Assembly: GCA_025355005.1 (NCBI GenBank)
Contig: JANXLV010000104.1
Coordinates: forward strand, 1 to 39,806
Reading direction: 5' to 3'
Origin: Myxococcales bacterium
Lineage (GTDB): Bacteria; Myxococcota_A; Polyangia; Polyangiales; Polyangiaceae
Length of the DNA: 39,806 nucleotides
Shown: piece after piece, positions 16,956 through 25,633 of the stretch
Layout of the letters: every line of letters starts with the position of its first letter
Position numbering within the stretch: the stretch's first letter is position 1
The notes under the pieces: generated by a model
Database searches by the model: none
Told to the model about the DNA's origin: nothing
Seen by the model: the letters and a program-made list of their open reading frames with translations, nothing else
Program-made: the position numbers and the translations under genes

Positions 16956-19900
16956 TCAGTGACCTGCGGGCTTCTCTAGCAGGAGAGAGAGCTGGGTTCG
17001 GATGTCTCCGTCGGCTTTTTGTGCGCGCGCGCGGATGACGCGCAGGCCCTCGCCGCGGTCCAGCACGAGGAGCGCTCGCGCCATCTCCATCAGCACGGCG
17101 GGTGCTTCGTCGGCCTGCTCGGCGCCGCGCAGCATCGAGAGGAAGCCCGCCTTGCCCTCGAGGGCACGCGACAGGATCTGTACGGCGCGCGCGCGCTGAG
17201 CACCGATGCAGAATGACAGCGCGGTCGCGGCCGCCGCACGCAGCGGATCGCCGGCAACGCCGCGAGCCATCAGCAGCTTCTCGATGTGGCCGAGCACGTT
17301 CTCGTCGATCAGGCGTGCCCGGCCCAGCTCGCCCAGCGCGGTCGCGCGTACGGCCTCATCGGGCTGGTCGAGCGCCTCGATGAGGAGCCCTCGCGCGCGT
17401 TCGCCCGCAGTGTTGACGAGCGCCGTGAGCGCCGCGCCTCGGAGCTTCGGCACCTTGAGGAACTTCGCGCACTGCTCCGCGAGCCCGGCATCCACGTGCT
17501 GCGGCATGGCGAGCAGCAGATCCTCGGCGAGGCCAGAGTCGAAGCCCTCGCGGTCCGGGTCCAGCTTGGCAAGCAGCTGCCCGAGCACAACCGCGCCATG
17601 CGAGCCGGTCTGCTTCATCGCGTGGACGAAGTACTGCCGACCCGACGGCTCACGAAGCTGCTCCCGCGCGAGCAGCAGCGCCTGCGCGCCCGCGTTGCCG
17701 GCCAGGATGAGGAGCTGCCGCGCGGGCTCGCGAACTTGCTGTTGACCGACGAGCATCACCTTGGCCGTGGGAAGCAGGCGGTCCCGGTCCACTACGGACG
17801 TCATGACCTTCAGCGCCATCTCCTCGCGGGGGCCAGGGCTCTTGCCCTTGGACCGGGCGATGCGCGCCAGGGCGGTCACGGTCGCAAGGAGCGCCGGCGC
17901 CTCACCGCGCTTCGCGAGCAGCTTCATCGCGGCCTTGAAGATGGCCATCGAGTTCTGGAGGATCCGCATGTCGTGCAGATCTTCGAGCGCGCGAAGGTGC
18001 GACGCCGGATCGCGGGCCAGCGCGTCAGCCAGGCCCTCCGCGCGAATGGAGAGTGAGAGATCGGGCGGGAGATCCTGCTCGTTTACCAGCTTGCGCTTGG
18101 CGAGCTCGCGCAGGGAATCGAAGGACTCCGGCGTGCGCTCGTGCAGGAAGCGCGTGGAGAGCAGCGACAGGACCTGCTTCACGCGCTCGCGCTCCGGACC
18201 ACCCGGAGGGAGCTGCTCGTACTCTGCGATGATCTGGGGTGTCACGTCGATGCAGCGCGTGAGCGGCAGCCGCTCGACGAGCAGCTGCGCGGCGCTGTCC
18301 GCGCGAGTGTTTTGTGGCGACCCTTGTGGTGACAGGATGTCCGAGTTGACGAGGAACTGCCGCAGTTCGTCGGGTTTCGCGAGCACGCGCGAGGCGCTGA
18401 GGAGCAGGTCCGAGCGCGTCTCCTTGATCTTGCGCGGCGACAGGCCCCGCTTCTGCGCGAGCGCGACGTCCTTCGCGAGACGCGAGATGCAAAGGCCGAC
18501 CTTCCACGAGAGCTTGCGATCGCGACCGATGACGTCCGGCGCGAAGAGCGCAGAGATGCTCTCGCGCGGTTGGTCGTTGAACGTGCGTGCCGTCACCTCG
18601 GTGTGGGAACGAAGCGTCTGGACCAGTGCCGCCAGATCGGCGTCCAGGATGCTCTCGCGGATGGTCAACGCGGCCACTCCCCGCCGCGCGAGCTCCGTGA
18701 TGAACGGCTGTCCGTACGTGCTGTGGAGGTCGCCGAGCAGCTTCTTGAGATCCGCTGCGTCGCCGTCGCCCGAGAGCACGAAGAAGCCCATCGACTTCTG
18801 CGTGTCGCGCCGCGCGAACGTGACCTCGCCGCGTGAGCTCAGGAACGCGGTCAAGCTGCGCTTCAGGTGCTTCAGGTTCTGCGCTTGCTGCTGGGAGTCG
18901 TCTGTCTGGAAGGGGCCAAGGCCGCAGATGGCGCTCGCGAATGCGATGAAGAACGTCGAGAATCCGGCCTGCGGGTCCGCGAGCGGCGCGACGGCGACCT
19001 TCTGTGAGCCGGAGGTATCACCTGTCGCGTGCAAGGGCTTCTCGCCATCCGCCAGGATCTCCTTCAGCTCGGTGCGCATCGCGCGCGCGGACTGCTGCCG
19101 ATTCTTCGGGTCCTTCGCGAGAGACTTGAGGATCACCTCCTCCACCAGCGGGTCGATGTCCTTCCGGAACTGCGAGGGCGGCGGAGGGGGGTCCTTCGCG
19201 TGGTGGACGATCGTCTCCAGCGGGTTGTCCGAGACGAACGGCGTGCGGCCCGTGATGAGCTCGTAGAGCGTGCAGCCGCACGCGTAGACGTCGGTCCGTG
19301 CGTCGGCGGTCTCGCCGCGTGCCTGCTCCGGTGACATGTACTCCGGCGTTCCGCAGATGTATCCAGCGCCCACGCTGAGATCGAGGTCTTCCGAGCGCGT
19401 GTTCTGGAGCGCCGCGATGCCGAAGTCGCACACCTTCACGAGCTCGATCGGGCGGTTCTCGTCGTCGCGGCTATTGACGATCACGATGTTGTCCGGCTTC
19501 ACGTCGCGGTGGACGATGCCTTGCTCGTGCGCGGCCGATAGCGCGGAGCACACCTGCATCATCACGCCTATTGCGCGCTCCTTCGTGAAGTTTCCGCCGC
19601 TCTCCTTCAGCACGTTCTGGAGGCTGGTTCCGGACAGGAACTCCATCACGATGTAGACGAGGCCGTCGGGCTCCTGTCCGAAGTCCATGACGCGCATGAT
19701 GTTCGGGTGGTCGAGCTGGCTCGCTGCCAATGCCTCGCCGTGGAACCGCTTCATGAACTGCAGGTCGTTCTGGTAGTGCGGGTGCAAGACCTTGATCGCG
19801 ACCACGCGGCGGAGGTCGCGGTGCTGCGCCTTGTACACGGCGCCCGTCGCTCCGCTGCCGACCAGCGAATCGATCGTGTATTTCCCGCCTGCGATCTGGC

Positions 19901-21170
19901 GGCCGAGCAGCGGATCGAGCGGCGGTGCCAGGCCGTCCGGCGCCTTCCTCGTGATCGTCGCCTCGTCGATGTCGATGTCGAGGTCCTCGAGAGAAGGCGA
20001 AGGCGCATCCCAGTTGACGCCGAGGTCGACGGGCTCTTTTCCCTCGGCGACGGGCATGCGAATGAGGGTCTGCGCGTCCTCGTCATGCGAGAACTCGAAG
20101 TCGTCCGGCGGCATGGCAGGTGGAGCGGGTGGAGCGGGCGGAGCGGGAAGGGCTTGCGGTGGCGGCGGCACGACGACCACCGCCGTCGGCTGGATCGGTG
20201 CCTGCGCCTGCATCAGCGGCTGGAACGGCGGTGGCGTCGCGGCTCGCGGGCTCCCGCGCTCTTCGACCGGTGCGGACAGGGCATCGGTCGGGAGCTCCAC
20301 CACCGCGTTGCCCGAGCCAGGCGGAGGGGCGGGCAAGGGGAATCCGAGCGCGGGTGTGAGCGTGAAATCCTCACGCGCGTGGGCGCCATTGGGACCGCTT
20401 GCGTCCTGGGGCTCGGGCTCCGGCTGGGGCTCCGGCTCGGGGAGCGGCAGGTCGAAGAGATCGCCCTCGGGACCGAGCTCGATGGGCGGCAGATCGGGGA
20501 AGTCCGGTATGGCGACGAGCGGATGCTGCTCGCCGAGATCGGCAACGGGCGGCGGGTTCGGCGCGCTGCCTAGCGACGCCAGCGCGGCCTCGAGGTCATC
20601 GAAGTCGTCCCCGAACGTCAGGCTGATGGATGGATCCGCGGCGTGCGCGTCGCCCTCGTCGCCCTCGTCCCACTCGGCCTCCTCCGCCTTGGCGCCGGGG
20701 GCGGCGTGAAGCTCGGCTGCCTTCGGCAGAGCCGCGGGTGGTGCAGCCGATGGCGCCTTCCACATGGTGTCGGCGTATGCGTCGAATCCGGAGTCGTTCG
20801 TGTCAGGCGGCGAGGTCAGCGCGCCGGGAGGTGGCGCGCCGGTCGGAGGGGACGAGTCGTGATTCGGGGCCAGCGTTTCCAGCATGCCGAACAGCTCGGC
20901 GGACTGCGCCCTTGTGAGTGGACGGAGGCGTAGTGGATACGTGCCGTCCTCCGGCGCCCCGGCTAGCTCGGCGGAGACCCGGATCCGATCGTTCGTCCGG
21001 TCGGGGCGGTCCGTGACTGTGCTGAGCTCGAGGGTGAAGCTTCCCCCGGGCGATGGCACCTCGGACAACGGCAGTTTGACGACCTCTTGTCGCAAGGCCG
21101 CGCGGACGGCACGCGCAAGCTGCGCGCGGTCTGGCACACGCGAGACGATGGTTCTGGACCCTTCGGCCAC
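16956..21170 (-). CDS. Giant Ser/Thr protein kinase with HEAT-repeat C-terminus
   Basis: A protein of 1404 aa from a GTG start. Residues 1-100 form a small domain of unknown type. Residues 105-425 are a Pro/Ala/Glu/Asp-rich disordered linker. The kinase domain is at about 430-705: VGSGATGAVYKA (437-448), Lys460 in VAIKVL, HRDVKPDN (554-561), DFG (582-584) and the activation-segment GTPEYMSPEQA. After a middle region of about 300 residues, the last 350 or so residues are helical repeats of HEAT/Armadillo type (ALTALVNTAGERARGLLIEA, DEAVRATALGELGRARLI, DPLRAAAATALSFCIG). Such repeats bind proteins, so a kinase carrying its own scaffold is inferred. No membrane helix is seen. It is convergent with the GYF_2 kinase, 1 bp apart. 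Confidence 0.92.
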   Translation of the reverse strand: MAEGSRTIVSRVPDRAQLARAVRAALRQEVVKLPLSEVPSPGGSFTLELSTVTDRPDRTNDRIRVSAELAGAPEDGTYPLRLRPLTRAQSAELFGMLETLAPNHDSSPPTGAPPPGALTSPPDTNDSGFDAYADTMWKAPSAAPPAALPKAAELHAAPGAKAEEAEWDEGDEGDAHAADPSISLTFGDDFDDLEAALASLGSAPNPPPVADLGEQHPLVAIPDFPDLPPIELGPEGDLFDLPLPEPEPQPEPEPQDASGPNGAHAREDFTLTPALGFPLPAPPPGSGNAVVELPTDALSAPVEERGSPRAATPPPFQPLMQAQAPIQPTAVVVVPPPPQALPAPPAPPAPPAMPPDDFEFSHDEDAQTLIRMPVAEGKEPVDLGVNWDAPSPSLEDLDIDIDEATITRKAPDGLAPPLDPLLGRQIAGGKYTIDSLVGSGATGAVYKAQHRDLRRVVAIKVLHPHYQNDLQFMKRFHGEALAASQLDHPNIMRVMDFGQEPDGLVYIVMEFLSGTSLQNVLKESGGNFTKERAIGVMMQVCSALSAAHEQGIVHRDVKPDNIVIVNSRDDENRPIELVKVCDFGIAALQNTRSEDLDLSVGAGYICGTPEYMSPEQARGETADARTDVYACGCTLYELITGRTPFVSDNPLETIVHHAKDPPPPPSQFRKDIDPLVEEVILKSLAKDPKNRQQSARAMRTELKEILADGEKPLHATGDTSGSQKVAVAPLADPQAGFSTFFIAFASAICGLGPFQTDDSQQQAQNLKHLKRSLTAFLSSRGEVTFARRDTQKSMGFFVLSGDGDAADLKKLLGDLHSTYGQPFITELARRGVAALTIRESILDADLAALVQTLRSHTEVTARTFNDQPRESISALFAPDVIGRDRKLSWKVGLCISRLAKDVALAQKRGLSPRKIKETRSDLLLSASRVLAKPDELRQFLVNSDILSPQGSPQNTRADSAAQLLVERLPLTRCIDVTPQIIAEYEQLPPGGPERERVKQVLSLLSTRFLHERTPESFDSLRELAKRKLVNEQDLPPDLSLSIRAEGLADALARDPASHLRALEDLHDMRILQNSMAIFKAAMKLLAKRGEAPALLATVTALARIARSKGKSPGPREEMALKVMTSVVDRDRLLPTAKVMLVGQQQVREPARQLLILAGNAGAQALLLAREQLREPSGRQYFVHAMKQTGSHGAVVLGQLLAKLDPDREGFDSGLAEDLLLAMPQHVDAGLAEQCAKFLKVPKLRGAALTALVNTAGERARGLLIEALDQPDEAVRATALGELGRARLIDENVLGHIEKLLMARGVAGDPLRAAAATALSFCIGAQRARAVQILSRALEGKAGFLSMLRGAEQADEAPAVLMEMARALLVLDRGEGLRVIRARAQKADGDIRTQLSLLLEKPAGH

Positions 21171-21287
21171 GTAGGTCTGAGTGTACGCTGTGATGAGCAG
21201 AAACGGCCAGGAAAGAGGAACTACATTGGCGCCAAATCCTGAGGCGCTTCGTGGATCCAGAGGGTCGGGTCCGCTCTCAGGCGCGCG

Positions 21288-21908
21288 TCACCGCCGCAGC
21301 CGGCGCCGATAGACGGGGTACGTGTCGGTGCTTTCCGTGAACGGCACACCAGGGAGGGACTTTGGTTCGAGAGGTTCGAACCCGTGCGCCGCGAAGAGCC
21401 CAAGCGGCCCTAGCCACGCTTCCTCGTCGGAGAGGCGCTGGGCCTCCATGGCGCGGCGGGGGTAGGCCTCGAGATCGTAGGTGTCGCCCAGCAGCTCCGT
21501 GGCCGCGAGCAGCAGCGCGCGCGCAACGCCCTGGCCACGGTGATCGGGGTGGATCAGAAAACACGAGATGCTCGCGACCGACGCGTCGTCGCCCAGGTCC
21601 AGCATCCGGTATACGGGGAGGTTTCTCAGTCGCGGAACTCGCGCGCGCTCCGTGACACGCATCCACCCAACGATGGTCGGCGCGGGACCTTCGGTCTCTG
21701 CAACGAGACCCATGAGCGCGCTCGTCTCGAGCTCCCGTGCGAGCTCGTCCTTGTTCTTCTCCGGCTCGAATGCCGATCGCGCCAGCCAGTCGTTCTTGGT
21801 TCCGTCGAAGAACCAGTAGCGACAGTGGCATCCGCACGCGGCGGCATCGAAGAGGGCGGCGAGGCCGACGATGTCTGCGGGCGCGGCCTTGCGTGCGCGG
21901 ACTATCAC
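21288..21908 (-). CDS. GNAT-family N-acetyltransferase
   Basis: A protein of 206 aa from a GTG whose GTGA overlaps the gatA stop. The acetyl-CoA binding motif is ISCFLIHPDHRGQGVARALL, with the classic (Q/R)xxGx(G/A) loop RGQGVA. The N-terminal region holds a Cys cluster, ACGCHCRYWFFDGTKNDW, seen in one sub-group of GNAT proteins whose substrates are unknown. The C-terminus (GLFAAHGFEPLE) is the usual last strand of the fold. It is the last gene of the DUF47-pit-gatC-gatA operon. A weak inverted repeat (GCGCC...GGCGC, about 21234-21254) lies after its end, without a clear T-run. Substrate cannot be told from sequence. Confidence 0.85.
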   Translation of the reverse strand: MIVRARKAAPADIVGLAALFDAAACGCHCRYWFFDGTKNDWLARSAFEPEKNKDELARELETSALMGLVAETEGPAPTIVGWMRVTERARVPRLRNLPVYRMLDLGDDASVASISCFLIHPDHRGQGVARALLLAATELLGDTYDLEAYPRRAMEAQRLSDEEAWLGPLGLFAAHGFEPLEPKSLPGVPFTESTDTYPVYRRRLRR

Positions 21909-23350
21909 GCGCCTTCCGCGAGCCGCGGTGGATATCGCGTCTCGACGGCGGCGGCGATCGACAACAGCGCTCCCTCGTCCCCCGCGCGGCAGACGACATG
22001 CAGACCTACGGGGAGGCCGCTCGGCGTGGGCGCGACCGGAACACTCAACGCGGGCAGCCCCGCCAGGCTCGCGGGAATGGTGTACGCGTCGGAGAGGTAC
22101 ATCGCGAGCGGATCGTCCGCGAGCTCGCCCAGCTTCCAAGCCGCGGTCGGCGCGACGGGAGACACGATCGCGTCGACGCTGGTGAACGCGTCCTCGAAGT
22201 CCTTGGCGATCAGGCGGCGAGCGGCGAGCGCGCGGCCGTAGTACGCGTCGTAGTAGCCAGACGACAGCACGAACGTGCCGAGCAGGATGCGTCGCTTCAC
22301 CTCGGCGCCGAAGCCCTCCGCGCGCGTCGCCGAGATGAGCTCGCCCAGTGACGCACGACCCTTCGCCCGCACACCGAAGCGGACGCCGTCGAACCGCGAC
22401 AGGTTGCTGGAAGCCTCCGCGGGCGCGATCACGTAGTAGGTGGCCACGGCGAGCGCCGTGTGCGGCATGGCGATCGGTACGAGCGCCGCGCCCATCTCCG
22501 TGAGCGCGGCGAGGGCCTGATCGATGCTCGTGCGCACCTCGGCGGAGAGACCGTCCGCGAAGTACTCCGCAGGCACACCAAGGCGGAGCCCGTTGACCTT
22601 GCCGTGCGCGAGCGCCTCGGTTGCGGTCGGTGGCTCACGCAGGGACGTCATGTCGTGCGCGCACGCGCCGCTGATCACGTCGAGCATCCGCGCGGCGCCG
22701 CGAACGTCGCTCGCGATGGGCCCGACCTGATCGAGGCTCGACGCAAACGCGACCAGGCCGTACCGCGACACCCGCCCGTACGTTGGTTTCACACCGACGG
22801 TTCCGGTGAACGACGCGGGCTGGCGCACCGAGCCGCCGGTGTCGCTGCCGATCGCCGCGGGCACCATGCCGGAGGCCACGGCGGCAGCGCTTCCACCCGA
22901 GGATCCCCCGGGGGTGCGTGCGCGGTCCCACGGGTTTTTCGTGGGGAAGAACGCGCTGTGCTCGGTGGACGAACCCATCGCGAACTCGTCCATGTTGGCC
23001 TTGCCGACGATCACGGCGTCCTCCGCGAGCAGTCGCTGCACGACGGTCGCGTCGTATGGCGGCATGTAGCCCGCGAGCATCTTCGACCCGCAGGTGGTCG
23101 CGACGCCACGCGTGACCAGGGCGTCCTTCACGGCCACGGGCACACCGGCGAGGCGCCCGAGGGGCTCGCCGCGTGCGCGCTTCTTGTCGACCGCACGGGC
23201 CTGCTCTCGTGCGTACTCCGTGCTCACGGTGATGAAAGCGGACACGCCGGGGTCGCGTGCACCGATGGCGCGCAGAGATGCCTCGCACGCCGCCTCCGCC
23301 GTGAGCTCACCGTGCGTGACGGCGTCCGCGATCTGCCACACGTGCTGCAT
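21905..23350 (-). CDS. gatA: Asp-tRNA(Asn)/Glu-tRNA(Gln) amidotransferase subunit A
   Basis: A protein of 481 aa, the glutaminase subunit of GatCAB, which converts mischarged Glu-tRNA(Gln) or Asp-tRNA(Asn) to the amide form. The amidase signature is complete: Lys75 in GVPVAVKDALVT, cis-Ser150 in TPGGSSGGSAAAVASG, and nucleophile Ser174 in GSDTGGSVRQPA. The motif YMPPYDATVVQRLLAEDAVIVGKAN is typical of GatA. ATG 23350-23348 was chosen because it begins the conserved N-terminus and lies 4 nt after gatC. The upstream open frame is a shadow of gatC. gatB, the tRNA-binding partner, is not in the window and must be elsewhere. The stop overlaps the GNAT start. Confidence 0.97.
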   Translation of the reverse strand: MQHVWQIADAVTHGELTAEAACEASLRAIGARDPGVSAFITVSTEYAREQARAVDKKRARGEPLGRLAGVPVAVKDALVTRGVATTCGSKMLAGYMPPYDATVVQRLLAEDAVIVGKANMDEFAMGSSTEHSAFFPTKNPWDRARTPGGSSGGSAAAVASGMVPAAIGSDTGGSVRQPASFTGTVGVKPTYGRVSRYGLVAFASSLDQVGPIASDVRGAARMLDVISGACAHDMTSLREPPTATEALAHGKVNGLRLGVPAEYFADGLSAEVRTSIDQALAALTEMGAALVPIAMPHTALAVATYYVIAPAEASSNLSRFDGVRFGVRAKGRASLGELISATRAEGFGAEVKRRILLGTFVLSSGYYDAYYGRALAARRLIAKDFEDAFTSVDAIVSPVAPTAAWKLGELADDPLAMYLSDAYTIPASLAGLPALSVPVAPTPSGLPVGLHVVCRAGDEGALLSIAAAVETRYPPRLAEGA

Positions 23351-23354
23351 TGAG

Positions 23355-23654
23355 CTATCCAGATACGAAGGTGGGAACCGAGAAGCCGCCGTCAGCGGTC
23401 TCCGGAGCGGCGGCGAGCGCGTCTTCGTGACGGAGCCCTGGCGCGACGGTGTCCGCACGCAGCGCATCGAGCGAGCCGGCACCGGGCGCGGCTCCGGGAG
23501 CGCTGGGAGTGATTGCCGAGGCACTGGCGATGAGCACGTGCTCGACGTGGCCGAGGATGACGCCGAGGTCCTTCGAGAGCGCGGCGATCTCCGGCTCCTC
23601 GAGCGGCAGCGAAGCGAGCTTACCAAGATGCAGGATCTCGTCGCGCGTGATCAT
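23355..23654 (-). CDS. gatC: Asp-tRNA(Asn)/Glu-tRNA(Gln) amidotransferase subunit C
   Basis: A protein of 99 aa, normal for GatC, the belt-like subunit that holds GatA and GatB together. The N-terminus MITRDEILHLGKLASLPLEE and the following helix SKDLGVILGHVEHV fit the family. The C-terminus is hydrophilic and ends FSVPTFVSG, where GatC usually has a short motif contacting GatA. Its ATG overlaps the pit stop as ATGA, and gatA follows after 4 nt. There is an Ala/Pro-rich insert in the middle (PSAPGAAPGAGS). Confidence 0.93.
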   Translation of the reverse strand: MITRDEILHLGKLASLPLEEPEIAALSKDLGVILGHVEHVLIASASAITPSAPGAAPGAGSLDALRADTVAPGLRHEDALAAAPETADGGFSVPTFVSG

Positions 23655-24709
23655 GTGAGCACCGCCCGCAGCGCCAGCATCACCAGGTACGCCATCAAGC
23701 CAGAGAGGGGAAGCGTGAGCACCCACGCGATGAGGATGTTCGTCGCCACGCCCCAGCGCACCGCGGAGACGCGCTTGCTCGCACCCACGCCCATGATGCA
23801 CGCGTTGATGCAGTGGGTGGTGGACACAGGGATACCCAGGCGGCTCGCGCCGAGGATGACGAGCGTGCCCGCGGTCTCTGCGGCAAACCCCTGCAGCGGA
23901 GTGATGCGGATGATCTTGGAGCCCATGGTCTTGATGATGCGCTTCCCACCGCCCATGGTGCCCAGCGCGATCGCGCCGGCACAGACGATGATGACCCACG
24001 TGGGAACGCTTCCAGGCGCGAGCTTGGTGACATGCCCGGTGAAGATCGAGGTGTCGGCGGTGGGCAGGACCCACTCCGGAAGGACGCCCTTGGCCGCGTA
24101 CGCCGTGAGCGCCAGCGTGATGATTCCCATCGATTTCTGGGCGTCGTTCGAGCCGTGGGAAAACGCCATCATGCAGGCGCTGAGGAGCTGGAATCTGCGC
24201 GCCCCTTTGTTCACCATCTCCGGCTTCATCGATCGCACGATCCACGTGATACCGACCATGAGGAAGAACGCTGCGACGAAGCCAATGGCGGGGGACGCGA
24301 CGAGCGGGATGAGGACCTTGTCCTTCAGCGTGACCCACTTGAACGACGACACGCCCGCGTGCGCGACGACGGCGCCCGCGAGGCCGCCGATGAGCGCGTG
24401 CGACGAGGAGGAGGGAATGCCCCACCACCACGTGAGGAGGTTCCAGATGCAAGCGCCGATGAGCGCCGCGAGCACGACCGACTGCGTGACGATCGCTGGG
24501 TCCGCAAAGCCGGACGCGATGGTCTTCGCAACGGCGGTGCCCGTGATGGCGCCGATGAAGTTGAAGATGCCCGCGATGATCACCGCAGTGCGGACGTGGA
24601 GCACGCCTGTGGATACGACGGTGGCGATCGCATTCGCGGCGTCGTGGAAGCCGTTGATGTAGTCGAACACCACGGCCACGATGATGACGGCGATGAGCAG
24701 ACTAAGCAT
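23651..24709 (-). CDS. pit: PiT-family inorganic phosphate transporter
   Basis: A protein of 352 aa with the PiT family hallmarks. The first is the signature DYINGFHDAANAIATVVSTG near the N-terminus. The second is its inverted repeat in the C-terminal half, including FSHGSNDAQKSMGIITLALT and GIPVSTTHCINACIMGVGASK. About ten hydrophobic segments predict an inner-membrane symporter (proton or Na+ coupled) of low affinity. It begins 2 nt after the DUF47 gene and its stop overlaps gatC. DUF47/PhoU-like proteins next to PiT transporters are a common pair and are thought to control the transporter. No Pho box was searched for or seen by eye upstream. Confidence 0.95.
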   Translation of the reverse strand: MLSLLIAVIIVAVVFDYINGFHDAANAIATVVSTGVLHVRTAVIIAGIFNFIGAITGTAVAKTIASGFADPAIVTQSVVLAALIGACIWNLLTWWWGIPSSSSHALIGGLAGAVVAHAGVSSFKWVTLKDKVLIPLVASPAIGFVAAFFLMVGITWIVRSMKPEMVNKGARRFQLLSACMMAFSHGSNDAQKSMGIITLALTAYAAKGVLPEWVLPTADTSIFTGHVTKLAPGSVPTWVIIVCAGAIALGTMGGGKRIIKTMGSKIIRITPLQGFAAETAGTLVILGASRLGIPVSTTHCINACIMGVGASKRVSAVRWGVATNILIAWVLTLPLSGLMAYLVMLALRAVLT

Positions 24710-24711
24710 GC

Positions 24712-25353
24712 TCAGCCATGCTTGACGGCGAGGTTGGCGAGCGTCGCTGCTACGTGCTCGCAGTGGTCGATCGCGTTCTCGAGATCGTCCAGGACCTCGC
24801 GCTCGCGCATCAGCTTCTTCGCGTCCACTGCGTCATCACGAAAGAGCTGTGACACGGCGTCGCGGTAGACGATATCGGCGTCCTTCTCGAGCTTGCGTAC
24901 GATGTGACTGCACTCGATGAGCTCGGCGTACTTGTGCGCGCGTAGCTTGGGGACGGCGTCCCTCAGCGTCTCGGTGCATTCGGCGAGCTTGTCGATCAGC
25001 TTCTTCATCGGGTCCGTCGGCTGCGACACACCGAAGAGCACGGAGGCGCGGACGGCGCCGTTCATGAGGTCGAGGATGTCGTCGAGCTCCTTCGAGAGCT
25101 TCTGGAGATCTTCGCGGTCGATCGGCGTCACGAACGTGCGGGCGAGGGCCTCTTCGAGCTCGAAGACGATCGCGTCACCCTTGTGCTCCAGCGCCTGCAC
25201 GCGCTCGCGGACCGACGAAGCCGTCGTGCCCTCGGTCTTGAACTCGCAGAGGGCAAGGGACGCCTCGTGGGCGACCGCGGCCTGCCTCTCCACGAACTCG
25301 TAGAAGTGATCTTCTTTCGGGAGAAACCAGCGGACGACGTCTTGAAGGCCCAT
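24712..25353 (-). CDS. DUF47 (PhoU-like) PiT accessory protein
   Basis: A protein of 213 aa of the DUF47/YkaA family, a helical bundle related to PhoU. The N-terminus WFLPKEDHFYEFVERQAAVA is diagnostic. Later motifs such as EHKGDAIVFELEEAL, TFVTPIDREDLQKLSKELDDILDLMNGA and LEKDADIVYRDAV give the metal-binding E/DxxxD pattern of PhoU-like bundles. ATG 25353-25351 fits the family start. It is the first gene of the operon, 2 nt before pit, and is inferred to gate or regulate that transporter. The 70-bp gap upstream, up to the small lipoprotein gene, is where its promoter could be; nothing clear is seen there. Confidence 0.93.
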   Translation of the reverse strand: MGLQDVVRWFLPKEDHFYEFVERQAAVAHEASLALCEFKTEGTTASSVRERVQALEHKGDAIVFELEEALARTFVTPIDREDLQKLSKELDDILDLMNGAVRASVLFGVSQPTDPMKKLIDKLAECTETLRDAVPKLRAHKYAELIECSHIVRKLEKDADIVYRDAVSQLFRDDAVDAKKLMREREVLDDLENAIDHCEHVAATLANLAVKHG

Positions 25354-25397
25354 GACGATGTGCGTCACACTAGTCGGCGGCTTCGAGGGACGGGTAG

Positions 25398-25420
25398 AAA
25401 AAAATCCCAGCGCACGCGCG
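25398..25420 (-). terminator. Weak candidate terminator after the small lipoprotein gene
   Basis: On the minus strand a GC-rich stretch (CGCGCGTGCGC) is followed within a few bases by seven Ts (complement of A7 at 25398-25404). The position, just after the lipoprotein gene, suits a terminator. The stem is short with a poor loop, so this is tentative. Confidence 0.3.
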
Positions 25421-25423
25421 GCG

Positions 25424-25618
25424 TCAGGGAGACCCTGCGTCAATTGGCGGGGTTGCAGTCGAAGTCGAAGGCGGTGTCGAGGAGGCGGTGGGCGCGGGCT
25501 TCACGGGGGCCACGGGCTCTTCGTACTCCGGGGGCGGTCCTTCCGGCGGCTTCTGGTTGGCAGGGCTGCACGCGAAGGCGAAGGCGAGCGAAGCGGCGAG
25601 GGCGGTTCGATGGAGCAC
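25424..25618 (-). CDS. Small proline-rich lipoprotein
   Basis: A protein of 64 aa. It starts at GTG 25618-25616, chosen because AAGGAG sits 9 nt upstream and because this gives a clean lipoprotein signal: MLHRTALAASLAFAFAC, with a lipobox-like AFAC. After the Cys the mature part is short and rich in Pro, Thr and Ser (PEGPPPEYEEPVAPVKPAPT...). Asp/Glu near the Cys cannot be used safely to assign membrane. It begins 14 nt after the outer-membrane barrel gene, so the two are probably co-transcribed. Function unknown. Confidence 0.65.
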   Translation of the reverse strand: MLHRTALAASLAFAFACSPANQKPPEGPPPEYEEPVAPVKPAPTASSTPPSTSTATPPIDAGSP

Positions 25619-25627
25619 CGGGTTATT

Positions 25628-25633
25628 CTCCTT
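25628..25633 (-). promoter_or_regulatory. Ribosome-binding site fixing the GTG start of the small lipoprotein
   Basis: AAGGAG on the minus strand, 9 nt before GTG 25618. Its last base on the plus map overlaps the stop codon of the barrel gene. This supports the GTG over longer readings of the frame. Confidence 0.6.

Noticed and set aside
21221..21403. 60-codon minus-strand frame between the HEAT kinase and the GNAT gene
   Set aside because: It largely overlaps the GNAT gene in another frame, has no ribosome-binding site, and reads as low-complexity Ser/Arg sequence.
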